This document shows positions 1 through 13,000 of a stretch of DNA of 64,000 nucleotides, one piece after another. The stretch comes from Deuterostichococcus epilithicus (taxonomy: Eukaryota > Chlorophyta > Trebouxiophyceae > Prasiolales > Stichococcaceae), in contig JAVTLE010000023.1 in the NCBI GenBank assembly GCA_033439295.1, positions 3,508,530 to 3,572,529 on the forward strand, in the 5' to 3' direction. How positions within the stretch are numbered: the first letter of the stretch is position 1; every line of letters starts with the position of its first letter. The notes under the pieces are model-generated. The model was given only the letters and a program-made list of their open reading frames with translations. It was not told where the DNA came from and did no database searches. Position numbers and translations under genes: made by a program.

Positions 1-1884
1 CACAAGCTGAAGCAGCAGCAAGAGCCGCCAAGCGTCAGGGCAGCTCCGTGCTGCAGATGCGTATTGCCCACCTGAGGCGAAGTCATTTGCCGGTCTTCAA
101 TCTGCGCGCTGGCAGCAGCAGCGACTGCCCTGAACAGGTCTGTCAGTGAAGCATGAAGCTGGTGTCAGTGCTTATTGCAGACGGCTCATGCGCCAACTTC
201 AGTGGTGCGTGATCCCTTGGCAAATGCACGCCGTATGCGCACACGTCTGGCACACAAGATAGGCGCAAGCGGCGCGCCAACCTGCGTCATACTCGTCGAA
301 ACTTGCGTATGCCCAGGGGATGCGGCATAGTGCGCGCTCGCCGATGCGCCTGGAGGCTTTGACCCTGCGCATAGTGACCCATTGCAACAGACTTCGGCAC
401 TCTAAAGGCACACCACATGCGCCTGTGCCTTCCCGTCGTGTAAGCTATGACACATTGTGGGGCTGCATTCCGTGAGAAAGGCCAGCGCCAGCTCGTAGTG
501 CCCAGCGTCATGAAAAGCAAGGATGTAATGCAACGCGTGCCGCAAGGTCACTGCTCACTTCTTGGCAAGAATTGGCGCAAGCTCCTGAAATAGGCCGGGT
601 GGGTTGTAATCGGACTTGACGCATGCCTGCAAGCCAGACACAAGTCCTGTATTGCTGTCGCTGCCTAGCACACTGCCGGCCGGCCAGCCAGAAGTCTGAG
701 GCATGTCCATACCAAAGCCAGCACAGTGCGGCAACGTCGGCGAGACCGGCCTCGGGCGGTGAGCCTCCTCCGAGGCCTGCACGCTGAGCACCAAGCCGAG
801 GACTGAATCCCAAAACACACACCCAGAGCACCAAGCCGACCTCCAGCAGCCCCATCTCGTGCACCACTGCGGGCAGTCGCTCCACAGCCTGCACGCAAAT
901 CCGACGGTGTACGCCTGCAAGCCTGCTGCATAAATTGCGCAGGTCAGGATGCGGGTCAGTCATGCACGACAACGCCAGTATGCACCAGTGATTTGCCAAC
1001 TGCAGCGCGCAGCACGCTCCGCACCTTGTTCAGGAGGAAGTCGGGCGCAAAGCCCAGGACAGCTGAAGCGTAAGCGACGTTGCTGACCGTCAACCCCCGC
1101 CAGGCGTCGCGGCATTGCACCACCTGAATCGGCAAAACGAGCTTTTCCGACATCTCCAACAGCAGCAATGATAAGCCACAGACAGACCTGACAGGGCAAG
1201 AACAGGCAGTCGCAACACCAGGGGCTCTGGCTGACGCCAGGTGCAGCAAACTAGAAGTTGATAGGCGAGCGTGTGTTCGTTGCGGCGGTGTTAGCTTGTG
1301 CCTAACACAAACAGCCCACCTGGTAGCACACGATCTGCATCAGCTCGTGCTCTCGCAGCGCCGCCGACGTCGCCGCGCTGACAAATGCCGACTGCTTGGC
1401 GATGCGGTGCAGCGCCGTGACGGCGTTGACAGCATTGAAGTGCTGGTGCTCCCTCCGGACGATGGCAAACAGGTCGTCCAGTGACTGGGCGTGGCTGAGC
1501 TCACTGTTGATCCTGATGTTGTACCTGCAGCATCAGGATCATGCATGCTGTAGCATCAGGCATGTCACAACATCAGGCATGCGGCATGCGACATGCAGCA
1601 TGCCTGCAACCTTTCAGGCATTACCTGCTAACGCCGTGGGGACCGAGTCCGCATGGGGACCCGGTGCGCCATGCGGGCTGATCATGCGACACCGATGGCC
1701 TGTGCTGAGGGCGCGGCCTTAGCGGGACTTGGATGTCTTCTGGCTGCTGCTCGCCCAGCGGCTCTGCGGCGGCGCGTGTAACAAACCACGATCTGCTGCG
1801 CGATTTGCGCCCTGACCGCTGCTCACACTTTGGGTACGAGTTGAGGCAGCAGCGGCTTCTAAGAAGCAAACGTGTCGTGTTCAT
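1..1884 (-). CDS. Organelle-targeted helical-repeat (OPR/RAP-like) protein, partial
   Basis: Minus-strand gene cut by the left edge. The ATG at 1884 opens an Arg/Ser-rich, acid-poor leader (MNTTRLLLRSRCCLNS...) that looks like a chloroplast or mitochondrial transit peptide. Downstream, exons read as alpha-helical repeats: about 1320-1494 (SLDDLFAIVRREHQHFNAVN, then VTALHRIAKQ), about 1025-1150 (VSNVAYASAVLGFAPDFLLNK, ending in a GT donor) and about 812-955 (PDLRNLCSRLAGVHRRICVQ). Further helical coding continues to about 300. The spacing of small and hydrophobic residues and the recurring NAVNAVTAL-type helix resemble algal octotricopeptide and RAP-domain proteins, which bind organelle RNA; that family assignment is inference. 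The RAP domain itself would lie off the window. Its promoter is shared with the divergent CRTISO gene. It could also be another TPR-like protein. Confidence 0.45.
1518..1613. repeat. Short imperfect CATCAGG/CATGC repeats with a small hairpin
   Basis: This intron stretch carries an 8-base inverted repeat (TCCTGATG ... CATCAGGA, 12-base loop) followed by several CATCAGG and GGCATGC repeats. It lies between the first two recognisable exons of the helical-repeat gene. No function is apparent. Confidence 0.5.
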
Positions 1885-2236
1885 GACATGTGCGCATATT
1901 GCCGAGCACGTCCAACGGGTTGCTTGAACTCGGAAACCATGCACGCAGATGCAGCACGATCCAATACAGCAAATCTGCAAGCACCCGGCTATGCGCGTCA
2001 ATCCTGCGCTAGTTTACTTAAGCAATCGAATCAAGCTGCGAAAAGGTTCTGCTGCTTGTGGCAGGAAGTCCGCGAGTCACCCCGGATCCGAGTCAGCTGT
2101 TCACCCTCATCCAACGCTCGATCAGCTATGCACATCACTGATGTACGCGTGACCGTGAACACAAAACAGGACACCATGTTTGGTTAGCTGCAGACAGCGC
2201 AGCTGTGACGACTGCTGAAGTTGTTGTCGAGAAAAA
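1885..2236. promoter_or_regulatory. Divergent promoter region
   Basis: About 350 bases between the ATG of the leftward helical-repeat gene (1884) and the ATG of CRTISO (2237). I see no gene here and no clear TATA box. It must hold both promoters and 5' UTRs. Confidence 0.5.
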
Positions 2237-5200
2237 ATGCAGGCCATGCAGACAGGCACTTTCACCCGGATAGCCAGCGGTGCTGAGGCCTCGACGTCCC
2301 TACGATGGTGAGTGCAGATATTCATCAGTGTGCTGATACTTGGGGACATCACTCACAATCAGGCTAACGGGGTTTGATTCATCCTTGCAGTCCGGGCCGG
2401 CAGCGGTGGCGGACACCATTCTCATCTGGCGCACCCCGTACGGTGAGCTGGTTGAGAAGCCGAGGTGTGCCGCTTCAGAGTATCCGCTGATCTGTCTCAC
2501 AATGAGGCTGGACAGGCGCACGCGCAGGTGGGGCGCCGGCAGCAGCAGCGGCAGGCGCGGGGACGGCAGCGTGCACCCTGCTGCTGTGCCGCCACGGCAG
2601 TGGACGAAGAGGTGGACGCGCGTCAGCCGGTGGGCGCGAGCACAGCAGCGAAGCGACAGGCGGCGCGAGCACCAACAGACGTGCTGTATGACGCTATCAT
2701 TGTCGGCGGCGGCATGGGCGGCCTCACGGCGGCAACGCAGATGGCAGCCAAGGGCGCCAAAGTCCTGGTCCTCGAAAAGTGAGCAGCTGACACAGGCCAC
2801 CTGCAGACTCCTTACATACATGCTGTTAAGGCGCGTCGGGGCGCTGGCGAGAGAAAATGGCTGCTTGGAGTGCGGTGACGCGTCCTGACACGGCATGTCA
2901 GCAGCTGTCGGTTGCCGTGTGCTGGCGAACGACCTTGCGGAGCCCGCCTTTTGGTAATGTGTAATTCGACCTCTGGACCCGGCCAAGCGCCCAGGCGGAT
3001 GCAGGCGCCACCTCCTGAGTGCGTGTTGGTCTGTGTCCAGGTACATCATACCGGGCGGCAGCGCGGGGCGGTATGAGCGGGAGGGCTACATCTTCGACGT
3101 GGGGTCCTCCATGATGTTCGGCATGGGCCACGAGGGCACCACCAACCTCATCACGCGGGCGCTGTCGGCTGTTGGCCGCAGCATGGAGACCGTGCCGGAC
3201 CCGACGCAGATACACTATCGCCTGCCAAGCTCGGAGCGCCATCCAAAGGTGAGCGGCTGCCTGCTTTGGCTTCTTCAGACCTGGCATGATAGGCACTTCG
3301 TTGTCGCCGGGGGAGAGTCACCTGCGAGGGCGCCGCGACATGGCCGCAGCTGCCGGGGGCCCCGGCTTGCTGCTGATACTGCTCTGCTGCAGCATAGATG
3401 TTCACCGACTGGAGGCAGTGCCGGCGATTGGGTGCCTTCGTCATCGATGCGCACGGCAGCAGCCCTGCTGCACACGAGCAGCTGAGAACCGGTGCTCGTG
3501 AGAGCGGAAACATCAAAGTCACCTGCTAAATTCGACATACAGGGCCTGGAGGTCAGGGTATGGCGGGACTATGACCAATTCATCGCGGAGCTGACGGAGC
3601 GCTTCCCGCACGAGGAGCGGGGCATCCGCAAGTTTTACGACGAGTGCTGGCGGGTCAGTTGTGACATTTGTGCAAACATGCATGGCTTTCGCGCGCTCGG
3701 AGCCAATTCCCTCCCCCCAAGTGGCAGCACACACTCCGAGGGATGGTGCAAGGCACACTAAGGGCGGCTGCAAGCCGTGCCCTCGCAGGCTCTCCTGTCT
3801 CCTCGCTCCCTCCACCTTGCTGTGCCTTGCAGCGCCTGCAGTTGCAGCCTTCGACACGGCCACACACCCGTCGCAGGTGTTCAACGCGCTGAACTCGCTG
3901 GAGCTCAAGAGCCTCGAGGAGCCGCGCTACCTGCTGGGAGAGTTTGCCAAGCACCCGCTGGCGTGCCTCACCCTGGCGTCCTTTCTGACCACCAACTCCG
4001 GCGATGTTGCGCGGCGACACATCAAGGTGGGCGCGGAGCCGCTCCGCGGCGCTGGTGTGCGGAGCTGGCCTGCGGAGCGAGCAGGCTGCAGCTGCAGGGT
4101 CTTGAGCGCGGTCGCTGGTCGTTGCTGCTGACCAGCCGAGGCTCGTCAGCGCCGCCCATGGTCCGGGCCCTTGAGCGCAGAAGGGGCGGCGGTTCCGCAG
4201 GGAGGGCCTGAGGGTCCCACCCTGCAGCGTTTGTGGTCTCATGCCGGCGCCCGTCTCGATCCATTCCACCGCTGATGCGCACAGGACCAAGAGCTGCTGA
4301 GCTTCATCGACATTGAGTGCTTCTGCTGGAGCACGGTGCTGGCGGAGTTCACGCCCATGATCAACGCCGGCATGGTGTTCTGCGACCGCCACTACGGCGG
4401 CATCAACTACCCCAAGGCGCTGAAATTTGCTGACCGGCAGAATCGATCCCGAGACTTTGTTTCTGATGATCATAGAAAGTGACTGAGATGTGTGTGTGTG
4501 GGATCAGCCTCGCAGCTGAAAGGACTGAAGTTCTGCACTTGTGAAGTTGCCCTCGGCTGAGCAAACGAGCATCACAGGTTACGTTGCGGCCAGCTGGCAG
4601 TGCAGCAACAATCGCTGCTGGCGGCTACCACTTGAACCATGATGGTGATCAGCGATACAACATGCTGCAGGGTGGGGTGGGGCGCATAGCAGAGGAGCTG
4701 GTTGAGGGCCTGCAGCAGCACGGCAGCGCCATTGAGTACAAGGCAAATGTGCGAGAGATTTTGACGGAGGGAGACGCCGCCGACATGCGGGCCACGGGCG
4801 TCCGCCTCGCAGATGGCCGGGTGTACAGGTGCGCTGACAAGAAAGGAACTCAGAAGTACACTGCTGCAACTTCTGCAATTTCAGCATTGCAGCATCCGGC
4901 ACAAGAACGGACACGCTGTCGTCCAACACCGCTGCGTCGCGAGAGCCATCCCTTTGATGGCCCCGCCAGCCAGGGGAGTATCGGCGTTGCAGTCGAAGGA
5001 CGTTGCTGGTGCGCCACATGATGCGCAGCGGCAGATGCGCTGCCCCTCGACGGCGCCCGGCAGTGCCCGCTGCCACACACGCATCGTGTGTGCTACCGCT
5101 CTGACTGAGGGCCACCGTTCGGCGCAGGGGCAAGACGGTCATCTCCAATGCCACGCGGTGGGACACCTTCGAGGGGCTCATGCCCAAGACAGAGCTGCCC

Positions 5201-6931
5201 AAGTCGGAGAAGCTGTTCCGGGGCCGCTACAAAAAGTCGCCCAGCTTCCTGTCCATCCACATGGGCGTGCGCGCCGATGTGCTCGGGCCGGTGAGCTTCT
5301 AAGTCCAATCCAGAACAATCAGAGCAGTCTCTTCGTGCTGTTTGTTGAAAATCCCTTGCTCTGCAGTATTTGTTTGCCCCCTGCTAGCTGCCGAAGCCGG
5401 GCTTCTGTTTCTGTCCCATGTGTGTGATGTCACGCCATGCCCAGCTGCAACTCCCCATACCATCACCCTGCTCCTGGCAGCAGCACGGCTGACCAGCGCT
5501 GGTTCTCAGGCAAAACTTCAAAGCGCCGCCATTTGTGAACGGCTGCAAACCTCATTCGCCCTTCCGGGACGACACTTCCCAAATGCCGTCTGCTCCCCAT
5601 ATGGCCGCGACATCCAGTCAGTGATGCGTCTGAAGTCTCCTGCTTGCGCTGCAGGATACAGAGTGCCACCAAATAATCGTGGAGGACTGGGCGAAGATGG
5701 AACAGCCGCACGGCACCATCTTCGTGTCCATCCCCTCGCTGCTGGACCCCTCGGTTGCGGCACCCGGCACACACGTCATGCACGTCTTCACGCCCGACTG
5801 GGTGGACAACTGGAAGGTGCGGCCGCCAGGGCGGCGGCCCGTGCTCACAAGCAATGTGGCGCACGCATCTTGGCATACGAGATGCCAAGAGGGTTTTGTT
5901 GCTTTGCCCAGAACGCAACCGTCGTCTGGCCAAAGGGTCACCGCAGAGACGCCGACTCTGCTGCTGTGCCACGTGGTGGTTTGGATTGGCGTCACACAGC
6001 AGCAGCGCACCTGCGCAAGGGGGCGCCCACTTCGCTCTGGTGCTGTCAATCTCATCAAGCCGACGCGACCGGTCTTGCAGCCTCAGCAAACTCGGATAGT
6101 TCCCCCGTTGCCTTGACAGGACTCGGGGTCGGGCGAGTACGAGAAGAAAAAGGCACGGGTGGTGGATTCCATAATCGGCCGCCTGGAGGCCTACTTCCCC
6201 GGCCTCAAGGACGCCGTGGTGTTCAGGTGGGTTCAAATCCAGGGTTTGGGGTTTCGAAAATCCAGGGTTCGAAACATGTCTCCAGCACGTGTATTCACCA
6301 CATGTCTTCAGCATGTGGCTGGAGGTTGCCGGCATGGCTCTTCGTGTCGGCAGCAAGGAGCGCTTTGGCTGGGCAGGTGCAGCCCGGGCCGCGGCCTCCA
6401 GTATACTGTGCTGCTTCAGGGCCCCCATGCAGTTGACCGACTGCAGAGGGAAGCAGGTTTCGCAACGTTCCGTCTGCGCGCTTTGCAGCGAGGCGGGCAC
6501 GCCGCGCACGCACAGGCGATTTCTGGGGCGGGCCGACGGCTCCTATGGGCCAATCCCCTCGCGCCGTCCTCTCGGCATGCTGGGCATGCCCATGAACCGC
6601 ACCGCCATCAAGGCACGCTTCAGGCTTTGACTGAACTGTGATCGGTATCAGAGACCGACAGCTCGCTAGGCCTCTGGCAATGCACGAAGGCATGCCTTGA
6701 TCTGTGCCAGAGATGATCCAGGGCAGCAGCTCAGCACATGGGCACCTGCACCTGCAGGGCCTGTACTGTGTGGGCGACAGCACCTTCCCGGGGCAGGGCG
6801 TCAACGCAGTGGTATTCTCCGGTTTTGGCTGTGCGCACCGCGTGCTGTGCGACCTGGGCATGGAGCCAACGCTGCCGGTCATAGACGGCGCCTACAACAG
6901 CCTCCTGTCCGCCGCCCGGGACGCCGCCTGA
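2237..6931 (+). CDS. CRTISO: Carotenoid isomerase (prolycopene isomerase), chloroplast
   Basis: FAD-dependent enzyme that turns tetra-cis-lycopene (prolycopene) into all-trans-lycopene in plastid carotenoid synthesis. A complete model with continuous phase gives 624 residues: exons 2237-2307, 2391-2442, 2516-2778, 3041-3248, 3543-3653, 3877-4026, 4285-4416, 4671-4828, 5128-5290, 5655-5816, 6120-6226, 6489-6612 and 6758-6931. The first 100 or so residues are Arg/Ala/Ser-rich and fit a transit peptide. The FAD-binding VGGGMGGL motif lies near residues 104-111. Plant CRTISO landmarks follow: [71 protein letters not shown], and the C-terminal [20 protein letters not shown]. Two introns (4417-4670 and 6613-6757) use GC donors. 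The family also includes CrtI-type and CRTISO-like desaturases, but motif agreement favours true CRTISO. The start in exon 1 rests on splice phase only. Confidence 0.93.
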
Positions 6932-7851
6932 ATGATTTGCGCCTGGCGGGGGCTCTGGTGAGAGGTGGTACTCGAGCCGGATCTGGGCAAATGCTTGTCA
7001 GTGGACCAGAACCTGAGGGTACCTAGAGGGTGATAGCCTGAGGTCGCAAACAATAGCGATCCTGAATGCGCAAACGAGGGTTTACAGTTTGCAACCGCTT
7101 TTGTGGGCATGCCTGCCCTGACGAAGCTGGTTCTGGGAGTGAGGGGCTGCGGCGATATGATGTTAAAGCCAAGTGTCAAGTGCTTGGCGGCAAAACAGCC
7201 TCAGAGTTTGCCTGGTGTCGACTCCACCGCGCCTAGTGCGCCCCTGTACTGCCCATCCCCTTGGGAACGCTAGCAGGGGCAGTTCGATGTTGGTGCTCTG
7301 ACTGCAGGCGAACACCAGGCATGGGCGCTTAGGGAGGAAGCAGGACCACTGCTGAGGCTTTGTGGTTAGATGGCGGGGGCATCAGCGCTTCGTCATCTGT
7401 GCTAGCACATGGCGGGCATTACTGCGCGGCTTATTGCCACAGCGAGCTCATGGCGGCGCAGCCTGCACATGCATCGTACGGCATGCCGCAGAAGGCGTCC
7501 GCCCTGTGCTGCCTCGAGGGCTTGCGGTAGCTAGCAACGACCGCATCTGCGAGCTTGGGGTGCCAGCCGGGCTGACGGCGCTGCAGGCCTGCAGCTTCCT
7601 GGACCTGGCATGTACCTCCGCATCGGGCCGGCGGATTCCCCATTATCAGCTTTCGCAACTGCATTCCACCGCCAGTAGGAAAAGCTGCGGCTGGGCGAAC
7701 TGCTCGTCTGAAATCCCTGTGATCTTAAACGACCACAGATGTAAAAGACCCTATCGATCGGTGGGTCGGACAGGTGAAGGGTTCTCGACCGATGTGGAAG
7801 TGACGAGCACCCATTTGCCCGCTTCGCACCTTGCAAAAGTCTGTGCTCATC
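6932..7851. other. Intergenic region with weak LRR-like open frame
   Basis: From the CRTISO stop to the first F-box ATG. An open plus frame at about 7362-7871 contains a stretch (ELGVPAGLTALQACSFLDLA) that resembles a leucine-rich repeat, but it has no clear exon structure. It may be 5' UTR or a repeat remnant of the neighbouring F-box/LRR gene. Nothing else is recognisable. Confidence 0.35.
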
Positions 7852-9837
7852 ATGCTTCAGCCGTTGGCTGATGGCAGGGGTGCACCCCAGCGACTATGCA
7901 GCCTGCCGGATGACCTGCTGCTTCGCATCGCTGAGCCGCTGCCCCTCGAAGCCAGGTTTGTGCCGTCGCCAGCCACCTACGTGCAAGATTGGTGTGTCGA
8001 TGTCAAATTGGGAACGTCTCAGGTTGCCTCAGATAGTAGAACATGACTAGCGGTGCAGAATACGGCGCTGAGCTGCAGGATGTAGCAGAAATCGAACCCA
8101 ACTGCGCTGCTAATTGACGCATAACACAGGCTGCACCTTCGGCAGGTAGCAGGCCCGAAGCGCTGGCGCGTCCTCTGCGGGGCCGGACAGTCGGTTGCGG
8201 CGAAAATTGTCGTTCAACATCAACTTCAAGGGGGCGCCGGACTTCTGACGCCGATGCTGCAGTGGCTGGCGCAGCGCGCGGCCACCCTGGAGCAGCTCGC
8301 CATTGTGAGACTGGATGACTATGTGGTGAGGGCCTTGAAGAGCATCATTCCCGCTGTCCAGCCTTTCTGCCTAGGTCTCGTGAGTGCTGGAAAGCACGTC
8401 CTGTGCTTACAAAACACATTTGAAACCCCGTCTGCGGAGTGATGACCGTGACGTGACGCATGGCTCCAGCAACTCGCAGAATATCGACGACACGTTGGAC
8501 CCGCGCCCGGCACTACTGCCGCGGCTGCTGCCGCTTCTGGCGTTTTGTTGCCGCGGCTGGTGTCACTGCACGTCAACTGCTCCAGCCTGGCCGCCAGCGC
8601 CGTCACCGCGTTTGTGGCGCTGGCGCCGCTGCGCCTGCGCTCGCTGCGCCTGCGCGACATCATGAACGAGGTGAGTTGCACCTGAGCATGCAGCTGGTGG
8701 TCTACAGCCGGGTTTGTTGCGAGCTTTGCTTTCTCTATCAAGATGTCATAGTCTCTGCCGTCAGTTGTGGCACTTGGCCATGGCAGGTGCTGAGCCAATG
8801 GCTTGGCGCCAGCCTCTCGCGGCTCTCGAAGCTCACAGAGCTGACTCTCAGCTGGGGCGATCCGGACTTGAGAGGCACATAGCCCGGCTTCCCACACGGC
8901 CTGCTGGCCTGCTCCGCGCTGCAGCAGTTGTCGCTGACCAACGTCCCCCAGGTGTGTTACGTTTTGGGACATCCCACGGGTGCTATCGTCCTGTGCGCCT
9001 CTACATCGAGTGTGATCTGAGCAGGGCAAGTGCAGACACAGCACTAAAGCCAGTCTCAGGTCAGATGGTCAGGCATGTGCTGCCAACGCCGCAGGAATGG
9101 CCCGAACTCCCAGCCGGCAATACAGCACTGGCGCAGCTGCGTCATTTGGAGCTGGGCGGCTGCAACTGCGCCGCCTGCCGGCCAGAATCAGCGGCCTGCT
9201 GTCGCTGACAGCGCTGCACCTGCCGGTTAACACCTGGGCGTAAAACTCCTCTGGGATGATGTCGTGAGCATCGCCCTGCCGGCGGCGATGCGCCAGATGC
9301 TCTGCCTGCGCAGCCTTGAGATTTTGGCGGCACAGTGCCCGACGGTGCTGTTGCTGCTCCTGCAGCTCACCCGTCTGTGTTTGACCAACCTGAAGTCGGA
9401 AGCCGAGGCGCAGCCGATCATCAACGCCTTTGGTGCCGTCCCTGGACCTGAAGTGTTTCTGCTGGGTCAGGTTAATTGGCACCGCGCCACTTCAAGCACC
9501 TGGTTTGAACAACCCACCTACTGGCCTCCACAGAAGTCCAGAGATGCTGCATAACAAGATTCTCCGCAGTTTCATTTCGGACACTGCGCCAAGGTTGTCT
9601 GCTTGTTGGTGCATCAAGGGAGGTGCTGTCTTTCGCTTGGAAAAGCTAAACTCACGCCCGCCTTGCCAGGCACCTACTATCTACGTCATCCTTCTGTGGT
9701 GGTTTGCTTTGTTTGTCTTATCGTTTTGTGCCCGGGGCTGGGTGCTAACCGGCCTGCAAATGCTGGCGCAGCTGCCGGCGCTCTGCCTCGGGGTAAACTG
9801 GATCGGACAGCACGAGCAGGTTGAGCTCTTGCTGTGA
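7852..9837 (+). CDS. F-box/leucine-rich-repeat protein
   Basis: Likely substrate receptor of an SCF ubiquitin ligase. Exon 1 (7852-7955) starts at ATG and holds an F-box core (SLPDDLLLRIAEPLPLEAR). After a phase-matched intron, exon 2 (8130-about 8379) completes it with the basic segment QVAGPKRWRVLCGAG. Leucine-rich repeats follow: PRLVSLHVNCSSLAASAVT and LRSLRLRDIMNE (to about 8670), LSRLSKLTELTLSWG (about 8789-8880), ALAQLRHLELGGC (about 9120) and LCLRSLEILAAQCPTVLLLL (about 9300-9360), with a last leucine-rich exon ending at the stop at 9835-9837. Boundaries beyond exon 2 are only approximate, because the 3' half has several equally good splice options and some in-frame stops. Unlike neighbouring genes it may be partly degraded. 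The substrate cannot be inferred. Confidence 0.6.
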
Positions 9838-10036
9838 GATACCGTATGCGAAAAGTCTGGGGGCTGCGGAGGATGGCAGGGCTCCTTGAGCGGAAGCTAG
9901 AGATATGGCAGTGTGTGACTACAGCACCCACATGATGTTCCTCCTCTTACAGCATCCAGAAGACACGGCTCACTGTTCTAGCGAGACACGAGCTAGAATC
10001 TGCAAGTCAAAACAGCAGGTGGCCACCGGCAGCGGT

Positions 10037-13000
10037 TCACTCTGCCTCCTCAGCATCGGCATCGGCACCCAGCCACTTGCCGAACACATCGTAGTCGTCA
10101 CCCACGTAGTGCGAGTCCGTGATCATCTGGGGACAGGACAAGGCATGGCATGATGAAAATATCCTCAGACCAGCAATGCCGTCAAGAGCGTGTACAGGAG
10201 ACATGCAGGTGCCACAGGCTGTGCTGCAATGAATTGCATGCAGAACCGGATGCGGCCTGAGTCCCCTGAGTGGTCACATAAACGAGCAACTCGAGCGCAG
10301 GCTCACCCGCACATTGCTGACGCGCCAGCACCCATACAGCAAAAAAGCAGACGCAAGACAGCGTGGAGGGCGACACTGCAGCTGCGCAGTGGAGGCACAC
10401 GCCTGCTTATAGAAGTCCTTGGAGGCCGCCTTGAGGTCGGTGCTGCGGTGCGTGTCCGCGGCGCCCTTCTCCCCCTTGCGGATCTTGTCCAGCTTCTCCC
10501 CCTTGGCCTTGCGGCGCTGGCCCTGCGCCGGTGAATGCGTAAACACGCTGAGGCATCACCGGACTGGCGTGCAGGGCCGCATGCACGGTTCGTTCAGGCA
10601 GCTTGGCGTTCCTGTTCCTGTGCTCGCAGCAGGCCTGTACATGTGGCGTGCCGGGCAGCCGGCCTGCAGGCAGCCTCAGCCCGACGCCACATATGCCGAC
10701 ACACAGGGCAGCGATGAGGGCAAGGCAATGGCAGGCGACAGGCTTCGCAATGGCGGCTGTGGCACCCACCTCGAGGGCCAGCTGCTGGCGCCGCTCCGTT
10801 TTGGCGTACGGGTTCAGCTTCAGCAGGGCGCCCAGGTTCTTCAGCGGGTTCTTCTTCAGCGGCATGTGCGTGCGCGTCCGCGTCTGCAGGTTAGGGAGAT
10901 AGATGGTATCGACATGTGCAAAGCCAATGCCCAGGTCATACTCTGCAGCCTGTGCATGAGCTGCAACCCCTGTCGCCGGTGCTCGGAGGTGCTCGACCGC
11001 TGGCAAGCATTGCGGTATGCCCTGCTGCCAAGACAGCATCCTTCCCATCCCTATCCTCTTCGGCAAACTGCTTTCTACTCCTGTACTGCTGCCATGCTGA
11101 TGCAGTTTCAACTCAAGCAGCAGCACTGACCTTCGGCTCCTTAACGATCGACTGGATCTCGTCGGAGTTGATGAGGCGGGTGAGGTCCGAGTTGGTCAGC
11201 AGTGAGCGTGGCAGCTTGTAGCCCTTCTTGCTGGCCGACACCTGATCAGCACCAGTACAGACAGCTTGTTGAGATGCGATACAGAAGATTCAAACGAGAG
11301 CTGCGGACCTTGCAAGGCAGATGGCATCAGTGGTATGCGTCTCTGACGAAGCCCGCAGCCGCCGGTGTCTAACCATTGGTCAGCGGGGGACAGTCTGATG
11401 CGACACATGCGACCCCTCGTTCTGGTGATGACGAAGATCACAGCCGCGATCGAGAGCTTTGGGCTCACCTCGGTGGTGGTGCCAAACACGCTGTCCAGCT
11501 TCTCGAAAGCGGATTTGGTCCACACGATGAAGCGACCGACGTGACCGCCCGGTGCCAGCTGCAGGACACACCAAGTGCAGGTCAGAGTCGATCCATCCCG
11601 CCACTGCTCAGCCAGGACCACTCGGCCCCAGTGTCAGGCAGCTGAGCTTTCGTGTTGGGCACGGCACTGCCTCGTGGGCAGAGGTCACTGCTCCCTCGGC
11701 CACCGCCAGGAACCCCTTGCCGCTTGGAGGCTGCTCATCCTTCCTAGCCAGCCGCCCTGCACCAGTCCGAGCGGCGGTCGACGGCTGCCCATCCATTGAC
11801 AAGGCCGTATTTCTGCTCCAAGCGCAGCCAGCGCCGCCCAGATGTCGTAAGCTTTGCCGTTGGAATGCAGGCTGCTGCTGGTGCTGCGGCTGCCGCGGCG
11901 CACGGTGGGACTGAGAACTCACACATGTCTCAAAGCAGGGCGCAAATCTCTTTGTATTTATAGAGCTTGATTATTATTTTATTGTATATTACTATAGTAT
12001 AAAGATCTCACCTGCAGCAGGTTCAGGCTGTCCACAGAGGACACCTCCACGCCCGGCAGGTTGCGGAACGCCTTGCCGATCTTGTCCTCGTCGCCGAAGA
12101 CCACCAGCGGGCCCTTGCGGCCGACGTAGCGCCTGTTCCTCATCTTACCCTTACCGCGGCGGATGTTGCGCGACGCCTTCGCCTTCTCCACATCGGCGTA
12201 GGCGCCCACCTGTTTGTAACGATGCCGCTTGTATCGGACGACCTTGTATCGGACAACAGATCGCCGTGCGACGTCAAGCATCAGCGACTGCAGGGGGTCG
12301 GCGCTGACGACGTCCTGGCACGGGTCACCGGCGGTGGGATGCAGATGACATTCCATGGTCAGCGGTTGCAAGACTGACAGACACACGAGCTCAGATCCAT
12401 CAGCTTCGAAAGGCTGCACCCTGCCTCCCTATCTGCAGGCTCAAAAAATCCCCTCACCTTCTTCAGCAGCGCAACCGCGGCAGAGGTCTTCAGGATGGAC
12501 GCGTCGGCGTCGTCAAACACCAGCGGCACCTCCGTGACCTGATGCAGGCCGAGCAAACAGATGTGTGAGGTTCCTCCAGGCCGCTAGGATCATTGCTCAG
12601 ACTGCTCCTGTGCCAGACGCGTAGAAGTTCTGCAGACACTCGTTGTGTGCACGATCGTTTGTCAGTTCAGGAAGCCAACAAGCTATAACTACCGGCATCC
12701 ATGCACTGCCGAACAGCGTCTTGCAACCGATGCGATGCATGTTGCAGCACCTCCGCCAAGGCAGAGCCAGCACAGCTCACCTGCTCGATGCGGTGACCAC
12801 GGGCCAGCACCAGCGAAGGCAGCGCCGAGGCGGCCAGGGCCGAGGCCACGGCGTAGCGCTTCTGGTTTAGGTTGACCTTGCGGTGCCACCGCCGCCACAC
12901 CTTGGTGGGTGCGAACATGCGGCCGCCGCGGCACATGTTGCCGAAGGCACCCTGCCCGGCCCGGTGCGTGCCGCCGCCAGGCACGCGGGGGATACGGGAC

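Noticed and set aside
2300-3049. Minus-strand open frame of 249 codons
   Set aside because: Shadow of the CRTISO 5' exons; low-complexity Arg/Ala composition and no recognisable motif.
6222-6285. TTCAAATCC/TTCGAAAATCC motifs in a CRTISO intron
   Set aside because: They resemble tRNA T-arms but repeat as simple GGGTTTGGGG-type sequence without stems.
5463-6509. Long minus-strand open frame (348 codons)
   Set aside because: It is antisense to CRTISO exons 8-10, has no splice or homology support, and reflects the GC-rich codon bias of the real gene on the other strand.
8319-9044. Minus-strand open frame of 241 codons
   Set aside because: Antisense to the F-box/LRR gene; the LRR pattern on the plus strand explains the sequence.
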